Of a DNA stretch of 55,077 nucleotides, positions 37,009 through 45,906 are shown in pieces. The stretch's first letter is position 1; every line of letters starts with the position of its first letter. The translations under genes and the position numbers were made by a program. The DNA lies in the NCBI GenBank assembly GCA_029266335.1, contig JAQSXC010000019.1, positions 1 to 55,077 on the forward strand. The letters are read 5' to 3'. The DNA comes from Eubacterium sp. (GTDB taxonomy: Bacteria; Bacillota; Clostridia; Acetivibrionales; DSM-1351). The notes beneath the pieces were generated by a model that was not told where the DNA came from, did not search any database, and worked only from the letters and a program-made list of their open reading frames with translations.

Positions 37009-40000
37009 TCAAGCTAACAATAAATCCGGCAATATGTCGTAAACATATTGATTGACCCAATTCCAGGCATGTGTGCCACCATCGGCCACTATGAAATAGA
37101 AATTTCCCTTTTTCATATCAGAAGAGTAAATGAAGCTATCCTTTAATTGCTTCATAGCGTCTACCTGTGGCTTTAAGTTGGCATATGCGATATCAAGGCT
37201 GCCTGTAGCGCTGAATATATAGTAGTCCGTAGGTTTATAGCCGGAATCCTTTGCAACCTTTGCAAGATACTCTGCTGTTTCCTTTGCCTTGCTGCTGCCG
37301 GCACCCTGGCCTAATACCCAGCTGTCACCGCTTAAAGGCATGAAATATTTGAAATAATCCAGGCAATTAATATAGGTATACCAGGTTGTAACAGAACCCA
37401 TGGAGAAGCCTCCGAAAGCCCTATGACCTCTGGAAGCCTTCAAATCCTCTTTGCTGGCAGTTCCTGCATATGTGTGATACTTTGTTTCCACCAAAGGTAT
37501 GATGGTATTTACCAGCTCCTCATGGAACAGAGCGGTATCATTCTTTCCTTTGTAAGTTGAAGGTGTGACAACTATAAGCGGTTCAATATCGCCATTTTCA
37601 ATCATGTTATCCAGGATTTTCTTCAATTCCTTGTTTTGCCCCGGTCCGCCCAGAATGGTATTCTCATTCTCTCCGCCACCATGCATCAGATATAAAACGT
37701 TATATTTCTTGCTTGCATCAGCCGGATTGTAACCATATGGAAGATATACGTTCATATATTTTACATCGGTACCTTTGGTCAAGTTCGCGGCATCGTACTT
37801 AATGCTCTCAACGGTGCCCTGCTTTTTACTGCTCTGCCTGTATTCATCAGGAACAGCTTCAAAATACTTTTCATTTGCTGCAGCTTCGGTCAACACTAGT
37901 TTATTCATGGCATTCTTAATCGCTGCATACTGCGCATCGATTTTACTCTGAGTTACATTTTTATCCTCCGATACGGCTTCGGCGGCCTTTACGGTGGAGG
38001 CCAGAGCACTGAAATTCTTATAAAGCTTTGAATCAAGCTTATTGATGCTCTTAATCAAATTCTTCAAGTCATAAGGATTTAATCCGCTTACAGCACCGTC
38101 TTTTTTGCCTGCCAGAGTAATCGTGCCGAATTTGCTTGTATCATTCCACGCCGTTCCGGTGGAGTCAAAAACATTGATGGCGCCGACTCTGTCAGCAGCC
38201 CTGGCATCATTTATCTGCAACTCAATGCCAAGCACCTTGCCGTTTGCCGGGACATCCTTCAATGCTATTCTGGATTCGATTATATAACCGTCACTTGTTT
38301 TTTTAGTGCTTGTGAAGAAACGGTCGGCATTACCCGTATCCACCGACTGTGCATTTTCGCAGTTCACACGTAAATGAAGGTCATCTATACCGTATTCCTG
38401 TGTCTTATCGTTGTTCTCATCCAGGAAAATCTCCATGGAATCCTGCATATAAGGGGTATTGGATTCTACCGAAATATTCTTGTCCTTAACCTCTGCCAGA
38501 AGGTATAAAGCCTTATCATCCCATAATGCTTTAAAAGTAGCAGAGGCATCGGTTTTGCCGGATACATTTTTAGGTATAACTGCCGGTGCACTGTCCCAGA
38601 GGGCATCGACATCGCCGTCAACCACAGGAGTGCCGAAGCCGGCCAGCATGCTGCCCTTGGAATTTAAGCCGGTCTTGTCAACCTGGGTGGGAGATACTTT
38701 GTCCTGGAATAAATCCGGAAGTATGTTGTACAGATATCTGTTAACACAGTTCCAGGTATGTGTTCCGCCTTCCAGGGCAAGGAAATAGAAATTGCCCTTT
38801 GAGGTATCAGCGGTATAAACGAAGGTATCCTTCAGTTTTTTCATGGCGTCAACCTGTGTTGCCATACCGCTGTAAGCCATGTCATCCGATCCGGTAGCAC
38901 AGAAGATATAGAAGTCCTTTGGTCCATAGCCCTTTTCCTTAGGGATGCTTGCCAGGTACTTTGCCATCTGTTCCGAACTGGTGCCTTCAAATCCCAGGTC
39001 CTTTACATCCTGCAGACAGTATAAACTCATGGGCACATAATATTTAAAGTAATCAATTCCGTAAATATAGTTATACCAGGTACATCCGGAACCCATGGAG
39101 AAGCCCCCGAATGCGCGGTGTGCCCTTGCTGCCTTTAAATCAGCCGTGGAGGCAGAAGCGGCATAGGTGTTATATTTTGACTCTACGGCCGGAAGAATAT
39201 CATTAATCAGCTCTTTGTGGAAGTTCTTAACCAGCCCGAACATGTCGCTGTTTCCTTCAACAGTCCAGGTAGGGGTAACAACAATCATGGGCTCTAACTG
39301 GCCGTTGGCAATCATGTTGTCAAGAATCTTCATCATCTCGGTATTCTTGCCTGGGCCTCCGAACACGGTATCCTGATTTTCACCCATACCATGTATTAAA
39401 TATAGGACATTGTATTTTTTGTTTTTGTCTTTTGCATCATACCCATTTGAAAGATAAACATTGAGATATTTCTCAATCTTTTTATTATTACTGTCATATG
39501 TATTGGTTGAGTAATCAAGTCTTTCAATGGAGCCCATCTTATTATCCGTGGTTTTATATTCCACAGGGATTTGTCTGCATTCCTTTTCATCAAAACCAAG
39601 ACCGGAGTGCTTAAGCTCCTTGACGGCTTTTTGCAGTTGTACATATAAATCATCAATTTGAGACTGTGTTGTAGCTTTATCTGAAGCAGCCTTCTGTGAT
39701 TTATCAATTAAATCCTTTACAACGTATCCGTTGGTATAGCGATCCAGCAATATGGTTTCAGCACTTGCACTTAAATTAAGAAGATCGTACGGATTTAATC
39801 CGGACACAGCTTTGTCGGCCCTGCCGGTCAATAGAATATTGCCGAATTTGCCTGTATCGGCATAAGCGCTGCCTGTCTTGTCAAACAAATTCAAAGTGGC
39901 GATTCTTTTGCCTTCTTTTGCATCGTTGATCTGCAGCTCAAAGCCTAACACCTTGTCATTTGCCGGAATATCGTTAAGTGCAATTCTTGCTTCGACAATA

Positions 40001-40554
40001 TATCCGCTCTTTACCACCTTGGTGCTGGTATAGAAACGGTCAAGTTCTCCGTGATCTGCCGACTGCGCATTTTTATAGTTTACGCGGAAATGTACGTCGC
40101 CAACACCAAACTCCTTGGTCTTATCATTATTCTCATCTACAAAGACTTCAATTGAGTCACGGGAATAAACCTGACCTGACTCTGCAGAAAGACTGCTGTC
40201 TTTAACCTCTGCAAGGATGTACAAGGCCTTGTCGTCCCATAATGCTTTAAAACTGGCCTTAGTATCGGTATTGCCTGAACTGATTACCGGAGAAACAGGT
40301 ACAGCACTTTTCCATACCTCATCCACACTGCCGTCAATCTTTGGTGTTCCAAAGTAAGCAACCATCCTGCCCTTTGTATCAAAGCCCTTCTCGTCAACAG
40401 ATACCCTGGCTGCAGGTTTCACAGCTCCATCAACAGCTTTGTTTTTTGCGGCCGCACTGTCCATCCATAGACCGGGAATACCTGTAACTATAATTGAAGT
40501 CGCAGCCAGTGAAGCAATAAAGCGTTTTAAAAACTTCTTTCTTCCTTTCACCAT
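37009..40554 (-). CDS. Secreted internally duplicated carbohydrate esterase (CBM9-CE1-CBM9-CE1)
   Basis: 1181 residues. Signal peptide 1-37 (IIVTGIPGLW, cleavage near DSAAA). Then CBM9 (about 48-240), FIVAR-type helices (240-315), CE1 esterase (320-615), CBM9 (625-812), FIVAR (813-885) and CE1 (888-1181). Both CE1 copies keep GGFSMGS with nucleophile Ser at about 485 and 1049, the LIHG/LMHG oxyanion loop and a terminal His in GGTHTWN or GGTHAWN, so both look active. CE1 covers feruloyl and acetyl-xylan esterases. The upstream TTG frame start precedes the AAAGGAG site, so ATG 40554 is used. There is no SLH or dockerin, so it is free or carbohydrate-bound. Encoded between the binding protein and the permeases, which ties de-esterification to uptake. 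Confidence 0.9.
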   Translation of the reverse strand: MVKGRKKFLKRFIASLAATSIIVTGIPGLWMDSAAAKNKAVDGAVKPAARVSVDEKGFDTKGRMVAYFGTPKIDGSVDEVWKSAVPVSPVISSGNTDTKASFKALWDDKALYILAEVKDSSLSAESGQVYSRDSIEVFVDENNDKTKEFGVGDVHFRVNYKNAQSADHGELDRFYTSTKVVKSGYIVEARIALNDIPANDKVLGFELQINDAKEGKRIATLNLFDKTGSAYADTGKFGNILLTGRADKAVSGLNPYDLLNLSASAETILLDRYTNGYVVKDLIDKSQKAASDKATTQSQIDDLYVQLQKAVKELKHSGLGFDEKECRQIPVEYKTTDNKMGSIERLDYSTNTYDSNNKKIEKYLNVYLSNGYDAKDKNKKYNVLYLIHGMGENQDTVFGGPGKNTEMMKILDNMIANGQLEPMIVVTPTWTVEGNSDMFGLVKNFHKELINDILPAVESKYNTYAASASTADLKAARAHRAFGGFSMGSGCTWYNYIYGIDYFKYYVPMSLYCLQDVKDLGFEGTSSEQMAKYLASIPKEKGYGPKDFYIFCATGSDDMAYSGMATQVDAMKKLKDTFVYTADTSKGNFYFLALEGGTHTWNCVNRYLYNILPDLFQDKVSPTQVDKTGLNSKGSMLAGFGTPVVDGDVDALWDSAPAVIPKNVSGKTDASATFKALWDDKALYLLAEVKDKNISVESNTPYMQDSMEIFLDENNDKTQEYGIDDLHLRVNCENAQSVDTGNADRFFTSTKKTSDGYIIESRIALKDVPANGKVLGIELQINDARAADRVGAINVFDSTGTAWNDTSKFGTITLAGKKDGAVSGLNPYDLKNLIKSINKLDSKLYKNFSALASTVKAAEAVSEDKNVTQSKIDAQYAAIKNAMNKLVLTEAAANEKYFEAVPDEYRQSSKKQGTVESIKYDAANLTKGTDVKYMNVYLPYGYNPADASKKYNVLYLMHGGGENENTILGGPGQNKELKKILDNMIENGDIEPLIVVTPSTYKGKNDTALFHEELVNTIIPLVETKYHTYAGTASKEDLKASRGHRAFGGFSMGSVTTWYTYINCLDYFKYFMPLSGDSWVLGQGAGSSKAKETAEYLAKVAKDSGYKPTDYYIFSATGSLDIAYANLKPQVDAMKQLKDSFIYSSDMKKGNFYFIVADGGTHAWNWVNQYVYDILPDLLLA

Positions 40555-40581
40555 AAAAAAACCGTCTCCTTTTTTAATGTG

Positions 40582-40598
40582 GGCCAAACCCTATGGCC
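40582..40598 (-). other. Small hairpin between binding-protein and esterase genes
   Basis: GGCCA and TGGCC with a 7-nt loop in the 56-nt gap after the SBP stop, without a T tract. It parallels the hairpins after the two other binding-protein genes, but the stem is only 5 bp. Confidence 0.4.
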
Positions 40599-40610
40599 TG
40601 CATTTCAGCG

Positions 40611-42353
40611 TTACTTCTTAGCCGCTTCCTGCTTTAATTTTATTTGACGATTTACTTCATCAAGATATGGCTGAGGATTAGCAGCCTCAATTTCTTTAAT
40701 GAACTTATCCCATAATGCGTCATAGTCTGCAGGTTTAGCTAAAACCAACTGTGGATCATACTTACGGCAAATGTCAATGAATCTTGTATTTGCAACCTTT
40801 GCAGGACTTCCATCTTCAATCGGGAAGGACCAAACAGGATAGTAATCAGCACGTTTCACTGGCTCTGAGAGTATTCCTGCAGGGAATTCAACCTTGAGTG
40901 TTTTCAGGAAGTTCTGATCGTACTCGGATAAAGCTGCCATATATTCTTCTTTTGAGGATGCCGGATCACAAGGAGTTCCATCCTCATATAAGCCTTGCAT
41001 TTTTGGAGTATACTGCCACAAGGTATCCCCTGTCATTTCACGTTTCTTGGCAGTATCTCTCATTATTTCACGGCGTTCATCTGTTAATTTTCTTCCGGTA
41101 TCGCCTACCTTTAACCAGTCCTTGCCTTCAACACCCCATGCAAGATAATCCTGAACTTCACGGTTAAGCAAGTAATCATAGTATGCAAGCAGACGCTCCG
41201 GGTTCTTACAATTCTTTGTAATAATTAATCCTCCTGTTCCGGTAATAGCTGCCGGCGGATCAATAAAGTTATCCTTAACACCGGGATTTGCTATAGGAAC
41301 AGCAATGTATGTGCGGTTGAATTTCTTAGCTGCTTTTAAAGCATCATCAGCCTTTTGGAAATTCCAGTACTGGTCGAATGTGCCAAGAACCGCACCTGAT
41401 GACAATCTTGCAATATACTGGTCATAGTTCTGCGTAAAAGTTTCAGCCTCTATTATGCCTTTATGGTACTCATCGTTTAGCTTCTTATAATAAGCCTTTG
41501 CAGTATCGGTTGTCTGATAAAGTGATGCAGTAAATGTATTCTGATCTACGATTACATCACCTTCATTACCTGAACCCAGGAGGTGCATTGCCGGATTGCG
41601 GAGGCAGAAGTCCCTCCATCCGTCACTGAGAACTTCAAATCCGATAGTCTTCACACCATCAATAGTTGGATGTTTCGTCTTATAGTCCTCAATCATCTGG
41701 AAATATTCATCGACAGTCTTTGGTATCTTATAGCCTGCTTCTTCAATTACAGCCTTCTGCATGAAGAAACCGGAACCACCGTTCTGGAATATAGGAGGAT
41801 CCTTCTCATATGCGTTATAATTTTCTATAGTATATGCGTGTCCATCTCCAAAACCGGCTTTCATCTTATCCATAAATTTTTTGTAATGTCTGTTAAGATT
41901 TGGATAGTTTACTATTTTATCTTCAATTGGTATTGCTGCGCCAGCATCGACAAACTTTGCAGCTTCTCCGAATATTGCATCGGGATAATCTCCTCCTGCG
42001 ACCATAACGCCTACCTTCTGAGCCAAATCTCCCACAAGGAATTCAAATTCCATTGTAACACCGGTTAATTCTGTCATTTTCTTAAGAACAGGATTGTCCT
42101 TTGAAGGAGCCTGACCCGGGTCACGCAAAAACACCTTGAAGGTGATAGGATCATTGCGGTCGGCCATCATTGGCAACCCTGTTTCAGTATCTTTTTCGGC
42201 AGTGGCTGAAGTTGTCGCAGCTGAAGTTGAAGCTGAAGTTTGAGCATTTGTTGCAGAACTGGAAGAATTGTTTGAGGAGCCGCCACATGCAGCAACAGAA
42301 AGAACCATCGCTGAGCAAAGCATGGCTGCTAAGACTTTTTTAAACTTTTTCAT
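40611..42353 (-). CDS. LplA/YtcQ-type sugar-binding lipoprotein
   Basis: 580 residues with a lipoprotein signal peptide and lipobox LSVAAC (lipidated Cys23), a Ser/Ala/Thr linker to about 60 and a large SBP body typical of YesMN-associated transporters. A GTG 15 nt upstream lies inside the ribosome site AAAGGTGG, so ATG 42353 is the start. It follows the kinase/regulator pair and heads an operon with the secreted esterase, two permeases, GH8, GH39 and esterase, so the cargo is probably decorated xylo-oligosaccharide. Confidence 0.92.
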   Translation of the reverse strand: MKKFKKVLAAMLCSAMVLSVAACGGSSNNSSSSATNAQTSASTSAATTSATAEKDTETGLPMMADRNDPITFKVFLRDPGQAPSKDNPVLKKMTELTGVTMEFEFLVGDLAQKVGVMVAGGDYPDAIFGEAAKFVDAGAAIPIEDKIVNYPNLNRHYKKFMDKMKAGFGDGHAYTIENYNAYEKDPPIFQNGGSGFFMQKAVIEEAGYKIPKTVDEYFQMIEDYKTKHPTIDGVKTIGFEVLSDGWRDFCLRNPAMHLLGSGNEGDVIVDQNTFTASLYQTTDTAKAYYKKLNDEYHKGIIEAETFTQNYDQYIARLSSGAVLGTFDQYWNFQKADDALKAAKKFNRTYIAVPIANPGVKDNFIDPPAAITGTGGLIITKNCKNPERLLAYYDYLLNREVQDYLAWGVEGKDWLKVGDTGRKLTDERREIMRDTAKKREMTGDTLWQYTPKMQGLYEDGTPCDPASSKEEYMAALSEYDQNFLKTLKVEFPAGILSEPVKRADYYPVWSFPIEDGSPAKVANTRFIDICRKYDPQLVLAKPADYDALWDKFIKEIEAANPQPYLDEVNRQIKLKQEAAKK

Positions 42354-42446
42354 TTTTCTAACATCCACCTTTCTTTATTTTATGAACAAATAATAGCATG
42401 CAGAAAAACTAAAGTAATTTAAAAAATAATACATAAAACTTAAATA

Positions 42447-42466
42447 ATTATACCAGCTAAAATTGG
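42447..42466 (-). promoter_or_regulatory. Probable promoter of the lplA-type operon
   Basis: TATAAT (minus strand, 42447-42452) lies about 95 nt before the SBP start. In place of a -35 consensus there is a repeated TTTAGC (11 bp apart), suggesting activator dependence, probably on the adjacent response regulator. Confidence 0.45.
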
Positions 42467-44002
42467 CTAAATTGCACTAATATTTTGATTTCTGTACTCA
42501 TTTGGGCTTTGCCCGACTTCCTGAGTGAACTTTGTAATAAAATAACAGCTTTCAGAGAAGCCCACTTCATTAGCTATTTCGTATATAAGCTTGTCGGTTT
42601 GCAGCAGAAGTTTTTTAGCCTCTGCAATTCGCAGCTGATTAACATATTGATTAAAATTAACACTGGTTGCCTTTTGAAAAGTCCTCCCCAAATAAGCAGC
42701 ATTTATAAAGAATTTGTCAGCAACCTTTTTTATATTGATCTGTTCCATATAATGCAGATGGACAAATTGAATAACTTCCTTGCTTATACCCATATTAGCC
42801 ATCTTGCATCTCCGCTCAATAAATTCCATACCGTCCATTACCATTGAAATCAGCATTTCCCTCCATTTATTGAAGGATATAAAGTATGGGTAATCCAGCC
42901 ATTCCGGACGGGCTAAAATCGCTTCACCCTGATGCTGATTTTCAGGTGTATTTATTTCATCCAGAATAAGGTAATATATTCTGTAGCTTATTTCCTGGAT
43001 ATAGTGAATTCCCAGATGGATTTTCTGAATCTCATTAATCAATTTATCAATCGTATTTAAAATATCATCTCTTTTTACAGACAATAAGTTTTGTCTTATT
43101 TCCTCCATATACCTGCACTCAAAACATAATTCTCCGCTGCTCTTAAAATTTTCAGGGTTGTAATCAATAAACCCGACACGTGAGTAAAACAGCTCTGTCA
43201 ACATATTGTAAACATGATTTGAAAAATCTTCTCTAAAAGTATTTTCTTCAAAATTGAAAATATGGGAATCGAAAAATAAAGAACAATATAAGTTATGCTT
43301 TATAAAAATTGACATAAGATTATTTGAAAATATTTTTTTACTATTGTTAAATGGTTCAAATAATTTAACCGGAAGTAAAAAGGTATAGTGACTGCTCTTT
43401 GACCTGAACAAATAATTATCCGTATCTCCTATAACTGTTCCAAGGCATTCCTGGAGTATTATATGAGGATTACTTTCCTTAGAGTCATATGTGCCTGGCA
43501 AAAGTACACATGTCATCAGTGTATAGTCTTTAAACGTTTCTCTCCCTATGACCGCACCATTATATAAACTATTCAGCATGTTTATATGTTTTCGAACTAA
43601 ATCATGGCTTCTTTTATCAATGTTATCATCCAGTTCATTATGCACTGACTGAAGAAGAGGGATAATTTCATCTTCATCAACAGGTTTTGTTAAATAATCC
43701 TTGACGCCGTATTTCATGGCTTCTTTGGCGTATTCAAAATCACTGTACCCTGAGAGCATAACTACCAGAGTGTTTGAATATTGACTTTTTCTTAGCATTT
43801 TTAAAAACTGAAGACCATCCATAACAGGCATTTTTACATCCAGCAAAATCAGATCAGGCTTAACAGACGGAAGCTTTTCAAAAGCTTCTGCTCCATTTAT
43901 GGCGGTATCTTTTACCATAAACCCATTTTTTTCAAAAGGAATAGCTTTTGGCAAATAATCTCTGATCGTTTTTTCATCATCAACCAATAAGATTGAGTAC
44001 AC
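42467..44002 (-). CDS. YesN-type response regulator (REC + AraC HTH)
   Basis: 511 residues from a GTG start. The receiver has Asp8/Asp9, phospho-acceptor Asp55 in LILLDVKMP and Lys in DYLTKPVDEDE near 105. The C-terminus holds the AraC double helix-turn-helix (NIKKVADKFFINAAYLGRTFQ, EVGFSESCYFITKFTQ). The kinase stop TAG and this GTG overlap by one base (TAGTG), and its AAAGGAGG ribosome site is inside the kinase gene, implying translational coupling. The longer frame from 44059 lacks a ribosome site. Controls the lplA-type operon downstream and perhaps the shared promoter modules at 47.5 and 54.9 kb (inference). Confidence 0.92.
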   Translation of the reverse strand: MYSILLVDDEKTIRDYLPKAIPFEKNGFMVKDTAINGAEAFEKLPSVKPDLILLDVKMPVMDGLQFLKMLRKSQYSNTLVVMLSGYSDFEYAKEAMKYGVKDYLTKPVDEDEIIPLLQSVHNELDDNIDKRSHDLVRKHINMLNSLYNGAVIGRETFKDYTLMTCVLLPGTYDSKESNPHIILQECLGTVIGDTDNYLFRSKSSHYTFLLPVKLFEPFNNSKKIFSNNLMSIFIKHNLYCSLFFDSHIFNFEENTFREDFSNHVYNMLTELFYSRVGFIDYNPENFKSSGELCFECRYMEEIRQNLLSVKRDDILNTIDKLINEIQKIHLGIHYIQEISYRIYYLILDEINTPENQHQGEAILARPEWLDYPYFISFNKWREMLISMVMDGMEFIERRCKMANMGISKEVIQFVHLHYMEQINIKKVADKFFINAAYLGRTFQKATSVNFNQYVNQLRIAEAKKLLLQTDKLIYEIANEVGFSESCYFITKFTQEVGQSPNEYRNQNISAI

Positions 44003-45795
44003 TAAAATTCCTCCTTTAAGTACCTGGCAGGTATAATTATATCTATATCTGTTCCACATCTCTCCTGACTATGAATATCCATGGTAAAGTTTTTACCGTA
44101 GTAAAGCGACAACCGTTGATAAACGTTATATAGGCCAACACTGTGAGTAAGCCTTTTTCCACCCTGAAACATTAATTTCAGCTCTGCCAAACGTTCTTCA
44201 TCAATACCAATCCCATTATCAGAAACCGATACTACCAACTGATTGTCAATTACAGCAACGCATATTTTAACCTTTCTGTTTCGTGAAACCGACTCAACAC
44301 CATGAACACAGGCATTTTCCACCAGAGGCTGAATGATAAGCTTTGGCAGCAAACAGTCTTTTGCAGTCTCTTCAACCATTACTTCATACTCAAATTCATC
44401 ATCAAATCTGTACTTTTGAATAAATAGAAATTCTTCGAGAAATTTCATATCCCCACTTAGCGTAATTATGTCATCGTCCCAATTTATAAGATGTCTGAAC
44501 ATTTTAGACAAATACATTATTATTTTCGCAGTCTCAGCTTCATTCTTTACGATAGCTTTTAACCTTATGCTTTCAAGTGCATTAAACATGAAATGTGGGT
44601 CCACCTGGCTTTGTAAAGCCAGAAGCTTTGCCTGCGCCGTTTCCCTCTCCAATTGGGCTTTAATTATCCGGGAATTATATTCCTCATCAATCAAGGTTTG
44701 CAGCTGTAAACTCATATGATTCATACTGTCAGCTAAAACACCTATTTCGTCACTTCCGATTTTATCCTGACTTATTTGTGTAAAATTTCCCTTTGCTATA
44801 TTTTTTGAAAGGTTCACAACCAGCTTTGTCCTTTTAGTGATATTACTTGCTACCATAAGAATAAAAAAGAATGCCAGCAGCATACTGCCAAAAGCAATCA
44901 AAATAGTTTTTCCTCTCATAAAGTTAAATTCTTTAGAGATAATATTTGAATCGTAAAAACCGTATAGTGACAAAGGTACATCCCCCAAGGGCTGTTTTAA
45001 AACTACGATACCTTTTTTCAGTGTATCCTCTGAAAAAATATCAAATGCACCAAATTCATGATAGGAGTTGGCCGACGCAATTATTCTGTTATCAGAATCG
45101 ACCAGGACTATATTGTCAAACAAGTCGCTTTCCCTGAGCATGGAAGAAATATAGGATAAATTTATATCAATTCTTAACGACTTTTGATAATTTGAATATT
45201 GCGGAAAATACTTCAAAGGTCTTATTATACTCAAACTCCTGTCGTAACCGGTGGATAACTGAACCGGAACTAACGATATTCTTAGTTTTGCTCCGTTTGG
45301 TGCTTTGGTCAGATCATCTATCCGGCTATCAAGCAATTTTTCTCCAAGGGTGCCAAATTCGTCCGAACCGATTTTTTTAACAAGAGCCCCATTGAATAAA
45401 GTAGGATTGTCAGAATAGAGGGCCAGTTGAATGACTTGTTGGTTATATGCCAGATCAGAAAGCAGCAGACTTTTGATATTATCCTGATAATCCATGAGGT
45501 AGTTAATCTTCTCTTGATAGTTTGTATCCAGGAAATTATATAATGTTTCGTTGGTATTATATCTGAGTGCCAGAGACATTGACCCTGCTATACACCCATT
45601 GACCCTGCTTTTTTTTTCACTTAAGGATAGTTGGAGCCGCTGTATCATTTCTTCCTGAATATTCTTTTCTGTGGCATTTAAAAAGAATACATTTTGAATT
45701 AAAAAAGGAACAATAACACATCCAATAAAAATAAGCATCATTTTTTGTGTTATTGAAAAATTATTAAGAAACCTGTGTGAAAATAGTTGTTTCAT
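44002..45795 (-). CDS. YesM-type sensor histidine kinase
   Basis: 597 residues. Transmembrane helix about 18-40, extracellular Cache-like sensor 41-292, helix about 295-320, HAMP about 320-372, phospho-acceptor His401 in QSQVDPHFMFNALE and ATPase motifs PLVENACVHG and VSDNGIGI. The family substitution of the usual QIKPHF by QVDPHF is visible. The partner is the one-base-overlapping regulator gene. A weak hairpin (45853-45888) separates it from the GH43 gene upstream; no clear promoter of its own. Confidence 0.92.
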   Translation of the reverse strand: MKQLFSHRFLNNFSITQKMMLIFIGCVIVPFLIQNVFFLNATEKNIQEEMIQRLQLSLSEKKSRVNGCIAGSMSLALRYNTNETLYNFLDTNYQEKINYLMDYQDNIKSLLLSDLAYNQQVIQLALYSDNPTLFNGALVKKIGSDEFGTLGEKLLDSRIDDLTKAPNGAKLRISLVPVQLSTGYDRSLSIIRPLKYFPQYSNYQKSLRIDINLSYISSMLRESDLFDNIVLVDSDNRIIASANSYHEFGAFDIFSEDTLKKGIVVLKQPLGDVPLSLYGFYDSNIISKEFNFMRGKTILIAFGSMLLAFFFILMVASNITKRTKLVVNLSKNIAKGNFTQISQDKIGSDEIGVLADSMNHMSLQLQTLIDEEYNSRIIKAQLERETAQAKLLALQSQVDPHFMFNALESIRLKAIVKNEAETAKIIMYLSKMFRHLINWDDDIITLSGDMKFLEEFLFIQKYRFDDEFEYEVMVEETAKDCLLPKLIIQPLVENACVHGVESVSRNRKVKICVAVIDNQLVVSVSDNGIGIDEERLAELKLMFQGGKRLTHSVGLYNVYQRLSLYYGKNFTMDIHSQERCGTDIDIIIPARYLKEEF

Positions 45796-45852
45796 AACGA
45801 TACCCCAGTAATTAATTCAATATTTTTGATGCTTGGTATTTAAAACACTGCC

Positions 45853-45888
45853 AAAGAAAGATCACTCAAAAAACAGTAATCTTTCTTT
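45853..45888 (-). terminator. Hairpin after GH43 gene, weak terminator
   Basis: AAAGAAAGAT and ATCTTTCTTT form a 10-bp AT-rich stem with a 16-nt loop 18 nt beyond the GH43 stop, followed on the minus strand by TTTGGC. Read-through into the kinase gene is likely. Confidence 0.45.
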
Positions 45889-45906
45889 AGTAAAGTTAAC
45901 TTCTCA

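Noticed and set aside
15594..40554. Dockerin or cohesin (cellulosome) modules in the secreted proteins
   Set aside because: No duplicated calcium-binding dockerin motif is seen; attachment is by SLH in one protein and absent in the other.
41583..42068. 161-codon plus-strand frame
   Set aside because: Antisense shadow of the lplA-type lipoprotein gene.
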